Positions 8,516 to 16,872 are shown, numbered from the stretch's first letter. The stretch is 33,209 nt of DNA from Arcicella sp. (GCA_025354645.1 JANXML010000031.1:1-33209), one strand, 5' to 3'. A program made the numbers and translations. Notes: generated by a model from the letters alone, not told the origin.

Positions 8516-9217
8516 CTATAAAATTGTCCCATATTTTTCTTTGAGTGCTTCAAAATATCTATCTTCTCCTTTCAACAATTTTCTCTGCAAAGCCCACATC
8601 AAATAATCAATAACACTCAATTCAGGAACATCTTCGTTTGACACAATTTTTAAAGAGCAATTTATTTTCTGATTTTTTCCTATATTGATAACATCAGAAT
8701 TTAAGGCTTTTGTTACCGCTTCATTAAACATATTCATCGAATTATTGCCTCTTTGTGATAGATAAAGTTTATAATACGTATCACTATCAGTCATTTTATT
8801 TTTCAGTAAATGGTGTAAAACATCAAAGTAAAATTCTGATGGATTATTATTATGTTTACGGTTAAAAATAGCCAAATCTTTTCTTGCAATAACGATATGA
8901 GCCTTATAATCAGGCAGTTGTCTTATTAATTCAAAAAACTTTATTCTGACTTCTGGATGGTCTGCTCGTGCGTGAACGTACCATTCTTTTTTTGTATTTA
9001 CTGATGGGATTGTATTATAAAGTACAACAGATTTAATATCATCCATAAATGCTACTATTGCTTTACGAAGAGCTTTTCTATTAGAAGTCTCAATCATTCC
9101 AATAATCAAATATGGTTGAAATCCTTCCGTACCAACTAATAATTTTTTCCCAGAACCATAAAACGAAGGGTCTCCACTTTCGTCTATAAAAATATATTTG
9201 ATTGGTGTTTCCTTCAT
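8516..9217 (-). CDS. DUF3800 domain-containing protein
   Basis: A 233-aa protein whose N-terminus, YIFIDESGDPSF at about 8-19, is the hallmark of DUF3800, a family with a predicted RNase H-like fold in which the first Asp of DESGD is a putative metal ligand. Later conserved-looking blocks are VHARADHPEVRIKFFE, VIARKD and IDYLMWALQRKL near the end. Function is not established; members are often found in accessory, mobile or defence-linked regions. No signal peptide or membrane helix. A TATCTTTG box (9238-9245) upstream may be its own promoter. The 112 nt between this gene and the repeat contain no gene I recognise, only a short TACCA/TGGTA hairpin. Confidence 0.82.
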   Translation of the reverse strand: MKETPIKYIFIDESGDPSFYGSGKKLLVGTEGFQPYLIIGMIETSNRKALRKAIVAFMDDIKSVVLYNTIPSVNTKKEWYVHARADHPEVRIKFFELIRQLPDYKAHIVIARKDLAIFNRKHNNNPSEFYFDVLHHLLKNKMTDSDTYYKLYLSQRGNNSMNMFNEAVTKALNSDVINIGKNQKINCSLKIVSNEDVPELSVIDYLMWALQRKLLKGEDRYFEALKEKYGTIL

Positions 9218-9237
9218 ACTATTTTAGTAGTTATGCA

Positions 9238-9245
9238 CAAAGATA
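9238..9245 (-). promoter_or_regulatory. Possible -7 element for the DUF3800 gene
   Basis: Read on the minus strand this is TATCTTTG, a match to TAnnTTTG, 20 nt upstream of the ATG. No TTG is found at the usual distance, so support is partial. Confidence 0.35.
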
Positions 9246-9382
9246 CCCACATCATTATAGATATACTAAAAATGTAGAAGTTTGAATTATGGAAAACTTA
9301 TAAAACAATAATCCCTCCCCTCAAACAAAAAACCTAACCAAGTGGTTATAAGTAAGTTTAACGAATTATTACCCCAACCCTT

Positions 9383-11917
9383 ATGAAATCTCTCAAAACG
9401 CTCTTTATTCTCTTATTGCTCTCTTCCGCTACTTATTCCCAAGAAAAAAAACGCCTCTATTTAGCCAATGACACCCACACCGACTGGATGTATAATGGCG
9501 ACTATGAACAATGGAAAACGTATATTTTTGACATGACCGATTTCTATTTGAAATTAGGCGAAGCAACTATCAAAGAACCACTCGAAAAGCAAAGTAAATG
9601 GAATTATGACTCTGCGATATGGCTTTGGATGCTCGAAAAATATAAAGATAAACCCTATTTTGACAGGGTAATCAACCAACTCAAACGCCAACAAGCGAGC
9701 GTTCCTTACAATTTTATTTTGCCTGCGTATGGGGCAACTCCCGCCGAAGCCGTCATCAGAGGAATGTACTATGGTGGTTATCTTGAACGCAAATATGGCT
9801 TGGAGGTGGACTTGGCAGTGGCTCAGGAAAATGCCACTATTCCGCTTGGATTGGCTTCACTTTGGGCGGGTTCGGGAACGAAATATTCTTGGAAAGGAGT
9901 CTGTAATTGTGCCACAAAAGCTAAAAATAATACTTGTCGCAATCACGAAATTTACTATTATAAAGGCTTGGACGACCAAAAAGTTTTGATGAAATGGTAT
10001 TCAAATTCGGGCTGGAATGCAGAATTAGGAGGTTATGCCGAGATTTTAGAACCCACCCTTGCCGTGATTCAGATGGATACCATGTGCGGCACAAAACGCT
10101 ATCCATATCGCATTGCAGGGGCTTTTGGCAAGGGTTGGGACAATATTGTGAACTATTCCTACGATTTACAGTGGGGTGTCAATCATCGTACTCGTCCAGG
10201 GACACAGGTGATTTTATCGAATGAATTGGATTTCTTTAAAGATTTTGAAAAAAACTATGGCGATAAACTTCTCTCCGAAACGGTATCGTTTGGCAACGAA
10301 TGGGATGTTTTATGTACGTCACTCTCAGAACCTGCCGCTAAAATCAAGCGTTCCTTAGAAAAGTTGCGGGTGGCGGAGGCTTTGGCTTCGGTGGTGGTGA
10401 GTCAAGAACCCTCGGCTTTTGACGATTTGGAAGAGATGAAACAACGATTCATTTTTGCCCTATCAACCTACTGGATTCACAGTTGGACTGCCGATGGTCC
10501 TATTACCAAAAAACAATTAGCCACGTGGGCAAAAGGCGAGCAAAAAGCGATTGCGGATTATGTGGATACACTTTATGAAAGAGCCAAACAGAAATTGGCA
10601 AATAAAATCATTTCTGCCGAAGGTAAACAGCAATTTTATGTATTAAATGCAATGAATTGGCAACGAAATGACTTTGCAGATATTGAATATTCAGGTAATG
10701 AAAATGTAGAAATTATTGATTTATTAAATTTGCAAAATATTGATTATCAGGTAATTAAAAACGATGGCGGACAATTTTTAAGAATTTTTGCCAAAGATAT
10801 TCCATCAGTTGGATACAAAGTTTTTGAGATTCGGAATGTAAAATCAAAAGCTCGTGTTGCCAAAGTGAAATTTCAGAATGGAGTCTTTGAAAATGAATTT
10901 TATCGTTTGAAAATCACCAAAGCGGGCGTAATTATCAGCCTTTTCGACAAAAAGCAAAAGAAAGAATTTGTCAAAAATATTGAGGGCAAATTTATCAATG
11001 ATTTGGGTAGTGGGATGATAGAAACGGGCAATGAAATTATTATTGAGAACAAGGGTAATGTTTCGACCACAATTTTGTGTAAATCTGATGCTCAGATGAA
11101 GCACGAAACCCGCATTACGTTATATGATAATATGCAGCGAGTAGATATTCAAAACAAGATTTTACAGAATTTTGGCGACCCAAAATTTGTATCATTTTCG
11201 TTTGATATTGATAACTCGGAAGTATGGCATGAGGAAATAGGTGCGGTCATAAAAGCCAAGTTGGTTACCGAAGGAGGGCATTATTCGGATTATATGTCGA
11301 GGTACGATTATCAATCCCTAAGTCATTTTGTGAATGTTTCTAATCAAAATCAAGGCATTACGATTTCAAATTTGGATACTTATTTTATGCAAATCGGTAA
11401 AAGTACGCCCCAATTTTTAGATGCGAAATCTTCGCAAATCAACATTTTGATTGGTGGACAAATAGACAAAGAAAATAAATTGGGAATTCCGAATCAAGAT
11501 GGAGATAGCCTTTTTGTGATGAATTTTTCGTTGATGCCACATCAAGGCGGGTTTGATCAGACCAATGCCATGAAATTTGCGATGGAACATCAAACGCCTC
11601 TGGCTTCTAATATACTTGGAGGAAAGGGGAATTTGCCAAATGCTACGTATTCATTTTTGAAAAATTCGGATATAGATTCAATTCTTTGGACGCTAAAACC
11701 AAGTGAAAAAGATGTAAGCAAAACGGGTTTGATTGCCAGATTTTGGAATATGTCAAACGCAAAAAGTAACGTGATTGAATTTGAGAAACCGATTGCAAAA
11801 GCCCAAGAAGTAACACACGTAGAAACCTTTCTGAAGGAATTGAACCCTTCGCAAAAATCAGTAACGATACCCTCGAATCAGCAACAAATGAAAAGTATTT
11901 TGGTGGAATTGAAATAA
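9383..11917 (+). CDS. Exported glycoside hydrolase family 38-like protein (alpha-mannosidase-like)
   Basis: An 844-aa protein with an N-terminal signal peptide (MKSLKTLFILLLLSSATYSQ, cleavage near 20), so it acts in the periplasm or beyond. The mature start RLYLANDTHTDWMY resembles the GH38 N-terminal strand with its His-x-Asp zinc ligands (His32, Asp34). SAIWLWMLEKY and the AQENATIP block also fit the GH38 barrel layout. The C-terminal half (from about 420) is beta-rich, as in the GH38 C-terminal domains. GH38 enzymes hydrolyse alpha-mannosides with a Zn2+ ion. Sequence divergence is large and I could not place the catalytic Asp with certainty, so substrate is open. The gene stands alone, ending in a hairpin shared with the convergent Uma2 gene. 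Confidence 0.72.
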   Translation: MKSLKTLFILLLLSSATYSQEKKRLYLANDTHTDWMYNGDYEQWKTYIFDMTDFYLKLGEATIKEPLEKQSKWNYDSAIWLWMLEKYKDKPYFDRVINQLKRQQASVPYNFILPAYGATPAEAVIRGMYYGGYLERKYGLEVDLAVAQENATIPLGLASLWAGSGTKYSWKGVCNCATKAKNNTCRNHEIYYYKGLDDQKVLMKWYSNSGWNAELGGYAEILEPTLAVIQMDTMCGTKRYPYRIAGAFGKGWDNIVNYSYDLQWGVNHRTRPGTQVILSNELDFFKDFEKNYGDKLLSETVSFGNEWDVLCTSLSEPAAKIKRSLEKLRVAEALASVVVSQEPSAFDDLEEMKQRFIFALSTYWIHSWTADGPITKKQLATWAKGEQKAIADYVDTLYERAKQKLANKIISAEGKQQFYVLNAMNWQRNDFADIEYSGNENVEIIDLLNLQNIDYQVIKNDGGQFLRIFAKDIPSVGYKVFEIRNVKSKARVAKVKFQNGVFENEFYRLKITKAGVIISLFDKKQKKEFVKNIEGKFINDLGSGMIETGNEIIIENKGNVSTTILCKSDAQMKHETRITLYDNMQRVDIQNKILQNFGDPKFVSFSFDIDNSEVWHEEIGAVIKAKLVTEGGHYSDYMSRYDYQSLSHFVNVSNQNQGITISNLDTYFMQIGKSTPQFLDAKSSQINILIGGQIDKENKLGIPNQDGDSLFVMNFSLMPHQGGFDQTNAMKFAMEHQTPLASNILGGKGNLPNATYSFLKNSDIDSILWTLKPSEKDVSKTGLIARFWNMSNAKSNVIEFEKPIAKAQEVTHVETFLKELNPSQKSVTIPSNQQQMKSILVELK

Positions 11918-11930
11918 CAATTTATTGGAT

Positions 11931-11960
11931 AGAGGAAGTATTTATCCAAATATTTCCTCT
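11931..11960. terminator. Bidirectional terminator hairpin between GH38-like and Uma2 genes
   Basis: Arms 11931-11943 and 11948-11960 pair over 13 bp with one G-T mismatch and a 4-nt ATCC loop; both outer ends are AGAGGAA/TTCCTCT. It lies 13 nt after the GH38-like stop codon and 34 nt past the intended end of the convergent Uma2 gene. Confidence 0.65.
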
Positions 11961-11994
11961 CCCGATAAATCTAATTCTGTGAATAATTTAGAAA

Positions 11995-12521
11995 CTACTT
12001 TTCTTTTTCTAAACAATAAGAATGTAAGATAAAACGCTTATTTTCAAGTATATACACTTCAATAACTCTATTGGGTAAATCAGCAATCCAATATTCTTGA
12101 ACTCCGTCTAATTCATAGAGTTGCTTTTTTATACCTCTGATGTGTTTCCCATTATTACGAGACAAAACTTCCACAATTAAACTCGGATTTATGATTCCTA
12201 ATCCCTTGCCTCTAAGTGAGGTTTCAAGTTTATCTTTATAGATAAAAAAATATCAGGTTGATATAAATTTAACTCATCGAAATATACATCAACAGGGCTA
12301 CTAAATACGTCTCCTAACCCTCTCATAATTGTATATTTCATGAGAGCTACATATATTTTTCTTTCAACTTTATGATATTGTGATTCTTTGTTCAGATGTT
12401 CAGGCTTTCTTCCTATGATTTGACCATCAATTAATTCATAAAAAAAACCTCTATCTAAATCATCTTCCATTTTGCGGAAATCTTCGACTGTATATTTTTC
12501 TTCTTCGATTAATAATTCCAT
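11995..12521 (-). pseudogene. Uma2-family (DUF820) putative endonuclease, frameshifted
   Basis: The first frame encodes 107 aa and then stops: residues 1-95 up to QPDIF read as a normal Uma2 protein (GFFYELIDGQIIGR, VFSSPVDVYFDE, YQPDI). The rest of the family pattern continues in another frame, with LIVEVLSRNNGKHIRGIKKQ, YELDGVQEYWIADLPNRVIEVY and a stop at 11995-11997. The frames join at a run of seven A on the plus strand (12244-12250, seven T in the coding sense). One extra base there would restore a single reading frame of 175 codons. The PD-(D/E)XK residues (Asp in QPDI, Glu in VEVLS) fall on opposite sides of the shift, so the short product should lack nuclease activity. It could be a decayed gene, a phase-variable gene or a homopolymer sequencing error. 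Confidence 0.85.
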
Positions 12522-12546
12522 GATTTTAATCTGTTTAATTTTGCTT

Positions 12547-12576
12547 CAAAGATAATTACAAAATCACTTTCCCCAA
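12547..12576 (-). promoter_or_regulatory. Promoter of the Uma2-family gene
   Basis: On the minus strand a TTG (12576-12574) is followed after 19 nt by TATCTTTG (12554-12547), matching the Bacteroidota TTG-N19-TAnnTTTG promoter. The -7 box is 25 nt upstream of the Uma2 ATG and the upstream half overlaps the 3' end of the M20 gene, so the Uma2 gene seems to have its own promoter. Confidence 0.55.
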
Positions 12577-13629
12577 CATTTTAATATACAAATCAATCCC
12601 CTCTTCAATTTCATTCAAATAAATAAATTCATCAGCCGTGTGTGAGCGTCCTGAGTGTCCTGGACCCATTTTTAGGGATTGACAATCCAGTACGGCTTGG
12701 TCGGATGTGGTGGGTGAACCGTAGGTTTTTCTGCCCAATGCTAAACCCGCCTGTACGATGGGGTGTTCCATCGGAATTGAGGAGGGTTTCAAACGAATTG
12801 ACCTTGCAACTGCCTCAGAATCAATGTTTTGCTGGATAGTTTCGAGGGTTTCTTGTAGCGTATATTGCTCCGTAACCCGACAGTCAATCGTGAAAGTGCA
12901 GGTGTCTGGCACAACATTATGTTGTTTACCCGCATTAATAATTGTTACCGACATTTTCATTTTACCAAGCACTGGCGAAACCTTCGGAAATTCATAGTTT
13001 TGAATCCAATCAATGTCTCGGAGGGCTTTGTAGATGGCATTTTCGCCTTCTTCACGGGCGGCGTGTCCTGCCTTTCCGTGGGCGGTGCAATCGACCACCA
13101 TCAAGCCTTTTTCAGCAATTGCCAAGTGCATTTCGGTAGGTTCGCCCACGATAGCGAAGGAGATTTCGGGTAAATCGTTTTCTTTCAATAATAATTCTAA
13201 ACCGTTTGCCCCAGAAATTTCTTCCTCTGCCGAAGCCACAAATAAGACATTGAATTTCAGGTCGCTACGATGGTAGAAATAACAAAAAGTAGCCAACAAA
13301 CTCACCAAACAACCTCCTGCATCATTACTCCCTAAACCAAACAATTTTCCATCTTTTACCACAGGCTCAAAAGGGTTCAAAGTCCACGAAGGATTGGGTT
13401 TCACGGTGTCGTGATGGGAGTTGAGTAATACAGTTGGCAGTTCGGGATTGAAATGTTTATTTCTTGCCCAGAGGTTATTGATTTTTCTTCGGAAAGGCAT
13501 ATTTCTTTCTCTGAAAAATTCTTCTAAAATATCACCCGTCAGATTTTCTTCACGGCTAAACGATTGTGTAGCAATGAGTTGCTTCAAGAGAATGAGAGCA
13601 TCTTGGGTTATTTGTTGTTGTAAAGTCAT
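12556..13629 (-). CDS. M20 family deacylase, acetylornithine/acylcitrulline deacetylase-like
   Basis: A 357-aa cytoplasmic metallo-hydrolase of the ArgE/DapE/carboxypeptidase G2 group. All metal-site landmarks are present: SHHDT (His72, Asp74), LGSNDAGG (Asp103), the catalytic ASAEEE (Glu135, Glu136) and VGEPTE (Glu163), with a C-terminal GPGHSGRSHTADEF supplying the last His. A dimerisation domain (about 175-290) interrupts the catalytic domain as usual. ArgE-type enzymes remove the acetyl or succinyl group from ornithine; in Bacteroidota and Xanthomonas arginine synthesis uses acylated citrulline, and M20 enzymes perform the deacylation. That role is an inference; a dipeptidase or succinyl-diaminopimelate desuccinylase role is less likely. 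A palindromic repeat lies directly upstream. Confidence 0.82.
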   Translation of the reverse strand: MTLQQQITQDALILLKQLIATQSFSREENLTGDILEEFFRERNMPFRRKINNLWARNKHFNPELPTVLLNSHHDTVKPNPSWTLNPFEPVVKDGKLFGLGSNDAGGCLVSLLATFCYFYHRSDLKFNVLFVASAEEEISGANGLELLLKENDLPEISFAIVGEPTEMHLAIAEKGLMVVDCTAHGKAGHAAREEGENAIYKALRDIDWIQNYEFPKVSPVLGKMKMSVTIINAGKQHNVVPDTCTFTIDCRVTEQYTLQETLETIQQNIDSEAVARSIRLKPSSIPMEHPIVQAGLALGRKTYGSPTTSDQAVLDCQSLKMGPGHSGRSHTADEFIYLNEIEEGIDLYIKMLGKVIL

Positions 13630-13635
13630 CTTTTC

Positions 13636-13691
13636 GTAGGACAGGTTTCCAACCTGTCAAGTATAATAGACAGGTTAGAAACCTGTCTTAC
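13636..13691. repeat. REPIN-like double palindrome
   Basis: Two 23-nt arms, 13636-13658 and 13669-13691, are inverted copies matching at 21 of 23 positions, separated by AAGTATAATA. Each arm is itself palindromic (GACAGGTTTCCAACCTGTC and GACAGGTTAGAAACCTGTC), so the element can form either one long hairpin or two short ones. It begins 7 nt upstream of the M20 start codon and its right arm encodes the last residues and stop of the ADP-ribosylglycohydrolase. The structure is that of a REP doublet. Confidence 0.75.
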
Positions 13692-14595
13692 TTACTAAAT
13701 CTTCAATATCTTCTTTCCTCGCTAACTGATTTATCCACTCACTCGGAATCTGCTCAAAACCGTAAAATAGCCCTGCCATGCCGCCCGTTAATGAACCAAT
13801 CGTATCAGCATCATCGCCCAAATTTACGGCTTTCAGAACGGCATCTTTGAAGTTTTCGGTAGTCAAAAACGCCCAAAGACTGGCTTCGAGCGTATGCAAA
13901 ACGTAGCCCGAGGAATAAATGTCTTGCTCGGGAATACAAGAAATATCATCGAATAAAATGCGGTTATAAAGTTCTATTTCTGAAGATTTTATGTTGATTA
14001 AATGAAGATAATCACGGACAATATTTTGAGTTTCGTAGTAGGCATCACATTTATCTTTTTCTTTCAGTAATTGAATCATAAATTCAACCGCAAAGAAACA
14101 ACCGATTACGGACCGAATATGTGAATGAGTGATGCCTGAAATTTCTTTGGTGATACAAAATCGTTGGTCAATGGGCTTATTTTGAAGGTAAACTGCCAAA
14201 GGCAAAATTCGCATTAATGAACCATTGCCGTTTGAATAATCATCACATTCGCCTGACTGTAAGGCAGATACACCTTTTGCGATTTTATCCATAGCGTTAC
14301 GAGTGGCAACGCCCATATCAAAAATTTCACCATGAGGAGTCCAATAATTATACTGATACCATTGACAAAATTTCTTGCCTAATGCTTCAACATCGTAACC
14401 CTCAATCAGTTGTTCAACCAATAGAAATGACATGGTTGAATCATCCGACCAAGTTCCAGCGGGTTGATGATGCGTACCAAAATCACGCATACCAATCACA
14501 GGATTTACCTGCAAATGTTTGCGACTCATAAATTCAACTGGAACGCCCAATGCGTCACCGATTGCTATGCCAAAAAGGAGTCCTTTGGTGTGCAT
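13675..14595 (-). CDS. ADP-ribosylglycohydrolase family protein
   Basis: A 306-aa protein of the DraG/ARH family, which hydrolyses ADP-ribose from proteins or nucleotides using two Mg2+ ions. It shows GIAIGDALGVPVEF at 9-22, the metal motif GTWSDDST at 47-54 (Asp51, Asp52), SNGNGSLMR at 121-129, GITHSH at 154-159 and the second metal motif LGDDADTIGSL at 259-269. All-helical composition and length agree with the family. No ADP-ribosyltransferase gene is adjacent, so the target is unknown. The final residues KTGF and the TAA stop are written by the palindromic repeat at 13669-13691, suggesting the repeat replaced the native C-terminus. Confidence 0.9.
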   Translation of the reverse strand: MHTKGLLFGIAIGDALGVPVEFMSRKHLQVNPVIGMRDFGTHHQPAGTWSDDSTMSFLLVEQLIEGYDVEALGKKFCQWYQYNYWTPHGEIFDMGVATRNAMDKIAKGVSALQSGECDDYSNGNGSLMRILPLAVYLQNKPIDQRFCITKEISGITHSHIRSVIGCFFAVEFMIQLLKEKDKCDAYYETQNIVRDYLHLINIKSSEIELYNRILFDDISCIPEQDIYSSGYVLHTLEASLWAFLTTENFKDAVLKAVNLGDDADTIGSLTGGMAGLFYGFEQIPSEWINQLARKEDIEDLVSKTGF

Positions 14596-14628
14596 TTTGG
14601 GTTTGGTTATTTTTGGGTAATATTTCTA

Positions 14629-14636
14629 CAAAAATA
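14629..14636 (-). promoter_or_regulatory. Possible -7 element for the ADP-ribosylglycohydrolase gene
   Basis: On the minus strand this reads TATTTTTG, the same octamer found before the malic enzyme, 33 nt upstream of the start codon. No TTG box at standard spacing is seen. Confidence 0.35.
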
Positions 14637-14751
14637 ATCAAAATGCTTAGATTAGGAAATGATGATATGTGAATGATAAATCAATAAACTGTAAGTCATT
14701 GACAATTAGATAATTATCTGTTTTAACAAGTAAAGATAAAGAATTACGATT

Positions 14752-15249
14752 CTACTCAAATTCAATCATTACTTGGTTTTTTTCAACGTTTTGTTTGGCA
14801 GAAACCCTGATTGCTTTTATTTTTCCTTCACCCGATGCTTTCAAAACGTTTTCCATTTTCATAGCCTCCAAAATCAAAATAGTATCTCCTTTTTTAACGG
14901 TATCTCCCACCTGTACTTTTATGTCAACGATGAGTCCAGGCATTGGGGCTTTAATGTCGTTTACTTTGGCAGCATTTGCATTACTCATCCCTAATTGGTC
15001 GAGAAGAATATCGAAACGGTCTTTTAATTCAATTGAATATTTAGTATTATTTATCTTGATTAAAAAAGATTTTGTTTGATAATCTACCTCCAAAACCTCC
15101 GCATTATACGAACGATTATTGTAGATTATGTGAAAATTTCCATCTTTTATCTCAACCATATCCCAATTGAAAGGTTGATTATTAACAGAAATTCCAGCCT
15201 TATCCGACTGAATATCAAAGGTTTGTGCATTTATGGTTGCTTTGAGCAT
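14752..15249 (-). CDS. Biotin carboxyl carrier protein-type subunit
   Basis: A 165-aa protein whose C-terminal 70 residues form a biotinyl/lipoyl domain: APMPGLIVDIKVQVGDTVKKGD at 101-122 (a canonical acyl-CoA carboxylase-type strand pattern) and the biotinylation motif EAMKMEN at 128-134 with Lys131 as the modified residue. The N-terminal 90 residues are a beta-rich region like the part preceding the carrier domain in propionyl-/acetyl-CoA carboxylase alpha chains. It probably carries CO2 between a biotin carboxylase and a carboxyltransferase, but neither partner is in the window, so which carboxylase it serves is unknown. A pyruvate carboxylase or decarboxylase partner is also possible. Confidence 0.85.
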   Translation of the reverse strand: MLKATINAQTFDIQSDKAGISVNNQPFNWDMVEIKDGNFHIIYNNRSYNAEVLEVDYQTKSFLIKINNTKYSIELKDRFDILLDQLGMSNANAAKVNDIKAPMPGLIVDIKVQVGDTVKKGDTILILEAMKMENVLKASGEGKIKAIRVSAKQNVEKNQVMIEFE

Positions 15250-15288
15250 GAGGAATTAGTAGTTGATAATTGATAATTATCGATTGAG

Positions 15289-16197
15289 TTATGATTTATT
15301 CACCAAATATACACCAACTAAAATAATTCCCATCCCAATGAAGTGCTGGATTTGTATAGTTTCCCCATCCAAAATACCCCAAAGAATTGCCACAATTGGA
15401 ATCAAATAAGTTACTGAACTTGCCAAAACAGCATTGGTTACTTGGATTAATTTATTGAAAAGTACCATTGCAATAGCTGAACCTAAGACCCCTAAAAGCA
15501 TCGAATAAATCAACGGCATTTGAGCCTCGGGAAGTTGCACTTTATCCAGAAAATCTCCACTGAATAGCACAATTAATGCAACAGGTCCGATGGTCATAAA
15601 AATAAATGAAGTGATAAGAAAAGGGCTTAAATCGAGTCCTGTGAGGTATTTTTTAGTAATATTCAAATTGAAACCGTAGAGAACTGTTGCGGCAATTACG
15701 TAGAACGCATAACTATTAAATTGTAAGCCCTTGGCTCCTGCCAAAATCAATAATAATGCCCCGATAAATCCCAAAATAATTCCAAAAATTTGTCGTTTCG
15801 TAATTACATTTCCAAAGAAAAGTCCACCAACAATGAGCGTAAAAAGTGGGGTCGTCGAGTTCAACGCTCCTGAAACGCCACTGTCTAATTTTGAACCTGC
15901 TAATGAAAATAAATAAGCAGGAAAGAGGTTTCCTAAACAACCAACCAACAGGAAAAAATGAGCTTTTTGAAGAGGAATTTTTTTTAAATTTACTAAAAAG
16001 AAAGGAAGAAAAAAGCAAAAAGCCGCTGCAATTCGCAGTGAGCCTACCTGTGAGGCATCAAAAATTTGAAGACTTTTTTTAACAAGGATAAACGAACTTC
16101 CCCAAATGACTGCTAACAGTGCCATTAAACCCCAAGCAAAAACGGGGTTTTGAAGTTTTGAAATAACGGGTTGATTAACAGTAGTTTTTGTTTCCAT
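15289..16197 (-). CDS. EamA-family (DMT superfamily) permease
   Basis: A roughly 302-aa inner-membrane protein with about ten hydrophobic segments arranged as two five-helix EamA repeats. The first repeat includes LLAVIWGSSFILVKKSL and GSLRIAAAF, and the second contains YLIPIVAILWGILDGE; both are standard EamA signatures. Drug/metabolite transporters of this type export amino acids, nucleotides or other small metabolites; the substrate cannot be predicted. I chose the ATG at 16197, since the longer frame begins with a GTG at 16212 and adds only five residues. It is followed, 39 nt later, by the biotin carrier gene on the same strand; linkage may be incidental. Confidence 0.88.
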   Translation of the reverse strand: METKTTVNQPVISKLQNPVFAWGLMALLAVIWGSSFILVKKSLQIFDASQVGSLRIAAAFCFFLPFFLVNLKKIPLQKAHFFLLVGCLGNLFPAYLFSLAGSKLDSGVSGALNSTTPLFTLIVGGLFFGNVITKRQIFGIILGFIGALLLILAGAKGLQFNSYAFYVIAATVLYGFNLNITKKYLTGLDLSPFLITSFIFMTIGPVALIVLFSGDFLDKVQLPEAQMPLIYSMLLGVLGSAIAMVLFNKLIQVTNAVLASSVTYLIPIVAILWGILDGETIQIQHFIGMGIILVGVYLVNKS

Positions 16198-16242
16198 GTA
16201 AATATAACCCACGGTAAGTTTAGAAAGTTTCTTTTGTGAATT

Positions 16243-16321
16243 AGGGATTAGGGAATTTGATTTTCAACAATATTTGGTCAATATCTTTAAAATGCTAAAC
16301 TATAACTAATCCTTAATCCCT
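16243..16321. repeat. Imperfect inverted repeat AGGGATTA
   Basis: AGGGATTAGGGA (16243-16254) and TCCTTAATCCCT (16310-16321) match as inverted copies at 11 of 12 positions over a 55-nt spacer. The right arm reaches the stop codon of the exported-protein gene, so the folded form lies just downstream of that gene and upstream of the permease start. Confidence 0.4.
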
Positions 16322-16872
16322 CATTTAGGACATTTATTCCCCCACTTTTTCATTTTCGGAAATTCGCTTTTCATAAAACAGGTAGTTAACCCAAATTGCA
16401 AAAGAACACTGCTATTAAACCCTGATGAAACAGAAGAAAATTCAAAATGTATTCCTGCATTGTGAGTTACCATTGCCCGCAAACCCACAAAAATTCCAAC
16501 GGCAGGCTTGAAACTTCCTTGATAGGTTTCGCCACCCACAAATGCACCGATATAAGGGTCAAAATTTCCAAAATTAGCATTAGAAGCGTCCCCAAAATGT
16601 TGGTATCCTCTGATACTGAGATGGTTATAATTATTGAAAACGCTGATGAAACGATAGGCGTGAACACCTATACCATAAAAATCACTTTGCGGAAGTCGTT
16701 TCTCCAAAGTAAAACTTAAAAACGTTGGATGAGTCGTTAAAATTCGGTCGGATTTTTCCAAATCTTGGTCGGCACCATAGGCAAAACTAAGATATAAAGG
16801 TTTCTCCCCTTGAGCCTTCAGCGTCATGGAATATAGGCAAAGCAATACAGACAGAATGAGTCCAGCTTTCAC
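16321..16872 (-). CDS. Small exported protein, possible outer-membrane beta-barrel
   Basis: A 183-aa protein of no recognised family. The start is a GTG, chosen because an in-frame stop lies shortly upstream and the following residues form a signal peptide (KAGLILSVLLCLYSMTLKA, cleavage near AQ at 20-21). The mature part has alternating aromatic/hydrophobic strands such as PLYLSFAYG, FLSFTLEKRL, GIGVHAYRF, YIGAFVGGETYQG, AVGIFVGLRAMV, IHFEFSSVSSG and SVLLQFGLTTCF, the pattern of a small 8-stranded barrel. The terminal segment is basic (KMKKWGNKCPK) rather than the usual aromatic end. It is divergent from the TonB-dependent receptor, 260 nt away; the intervening DNA shows no gene or clear promoter. 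Confidence 0.6.
   Translation of the reverse strand: MKAGLILSVLLCLYSMTLKAQGEKPLYLSFAYGADQDLEKSDRILTTHPTFLSFTLEKRLPQSDFYGIGVHAYRFISVFNNYNHLSIRGYQHFGDASNANFGNFDPYIGAFVGGETYQGSFKPAVGIFVGLRAMVTHNAGIHFEFSSVSSGFNSSVLLQFGLTTCFMKSEFPKMKKWGNKCPK

Noticed and set aside
8319-8606. Plus-strand frame starting MILKCFVLISKCFV
   Set aside because: Its repetitive start is only the translated 21-bp repeat, and it runs antisense into the DUF3800 gene; no coding evidence.
12642-13639. Several overlapping plus-strand open frames opposite the M20 gene
   Set aside because: They are shadows: the minus-strand M20 protein has every catalytic motif in order, whereas the plus-strand products have no family features.
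16243-16254. Telomere-like TTAGGG repeats
   Set aside because: Only two imperfect copies with an inverted partner at 16310-16321; this is a hairpin arm, not a telomeric repeat.
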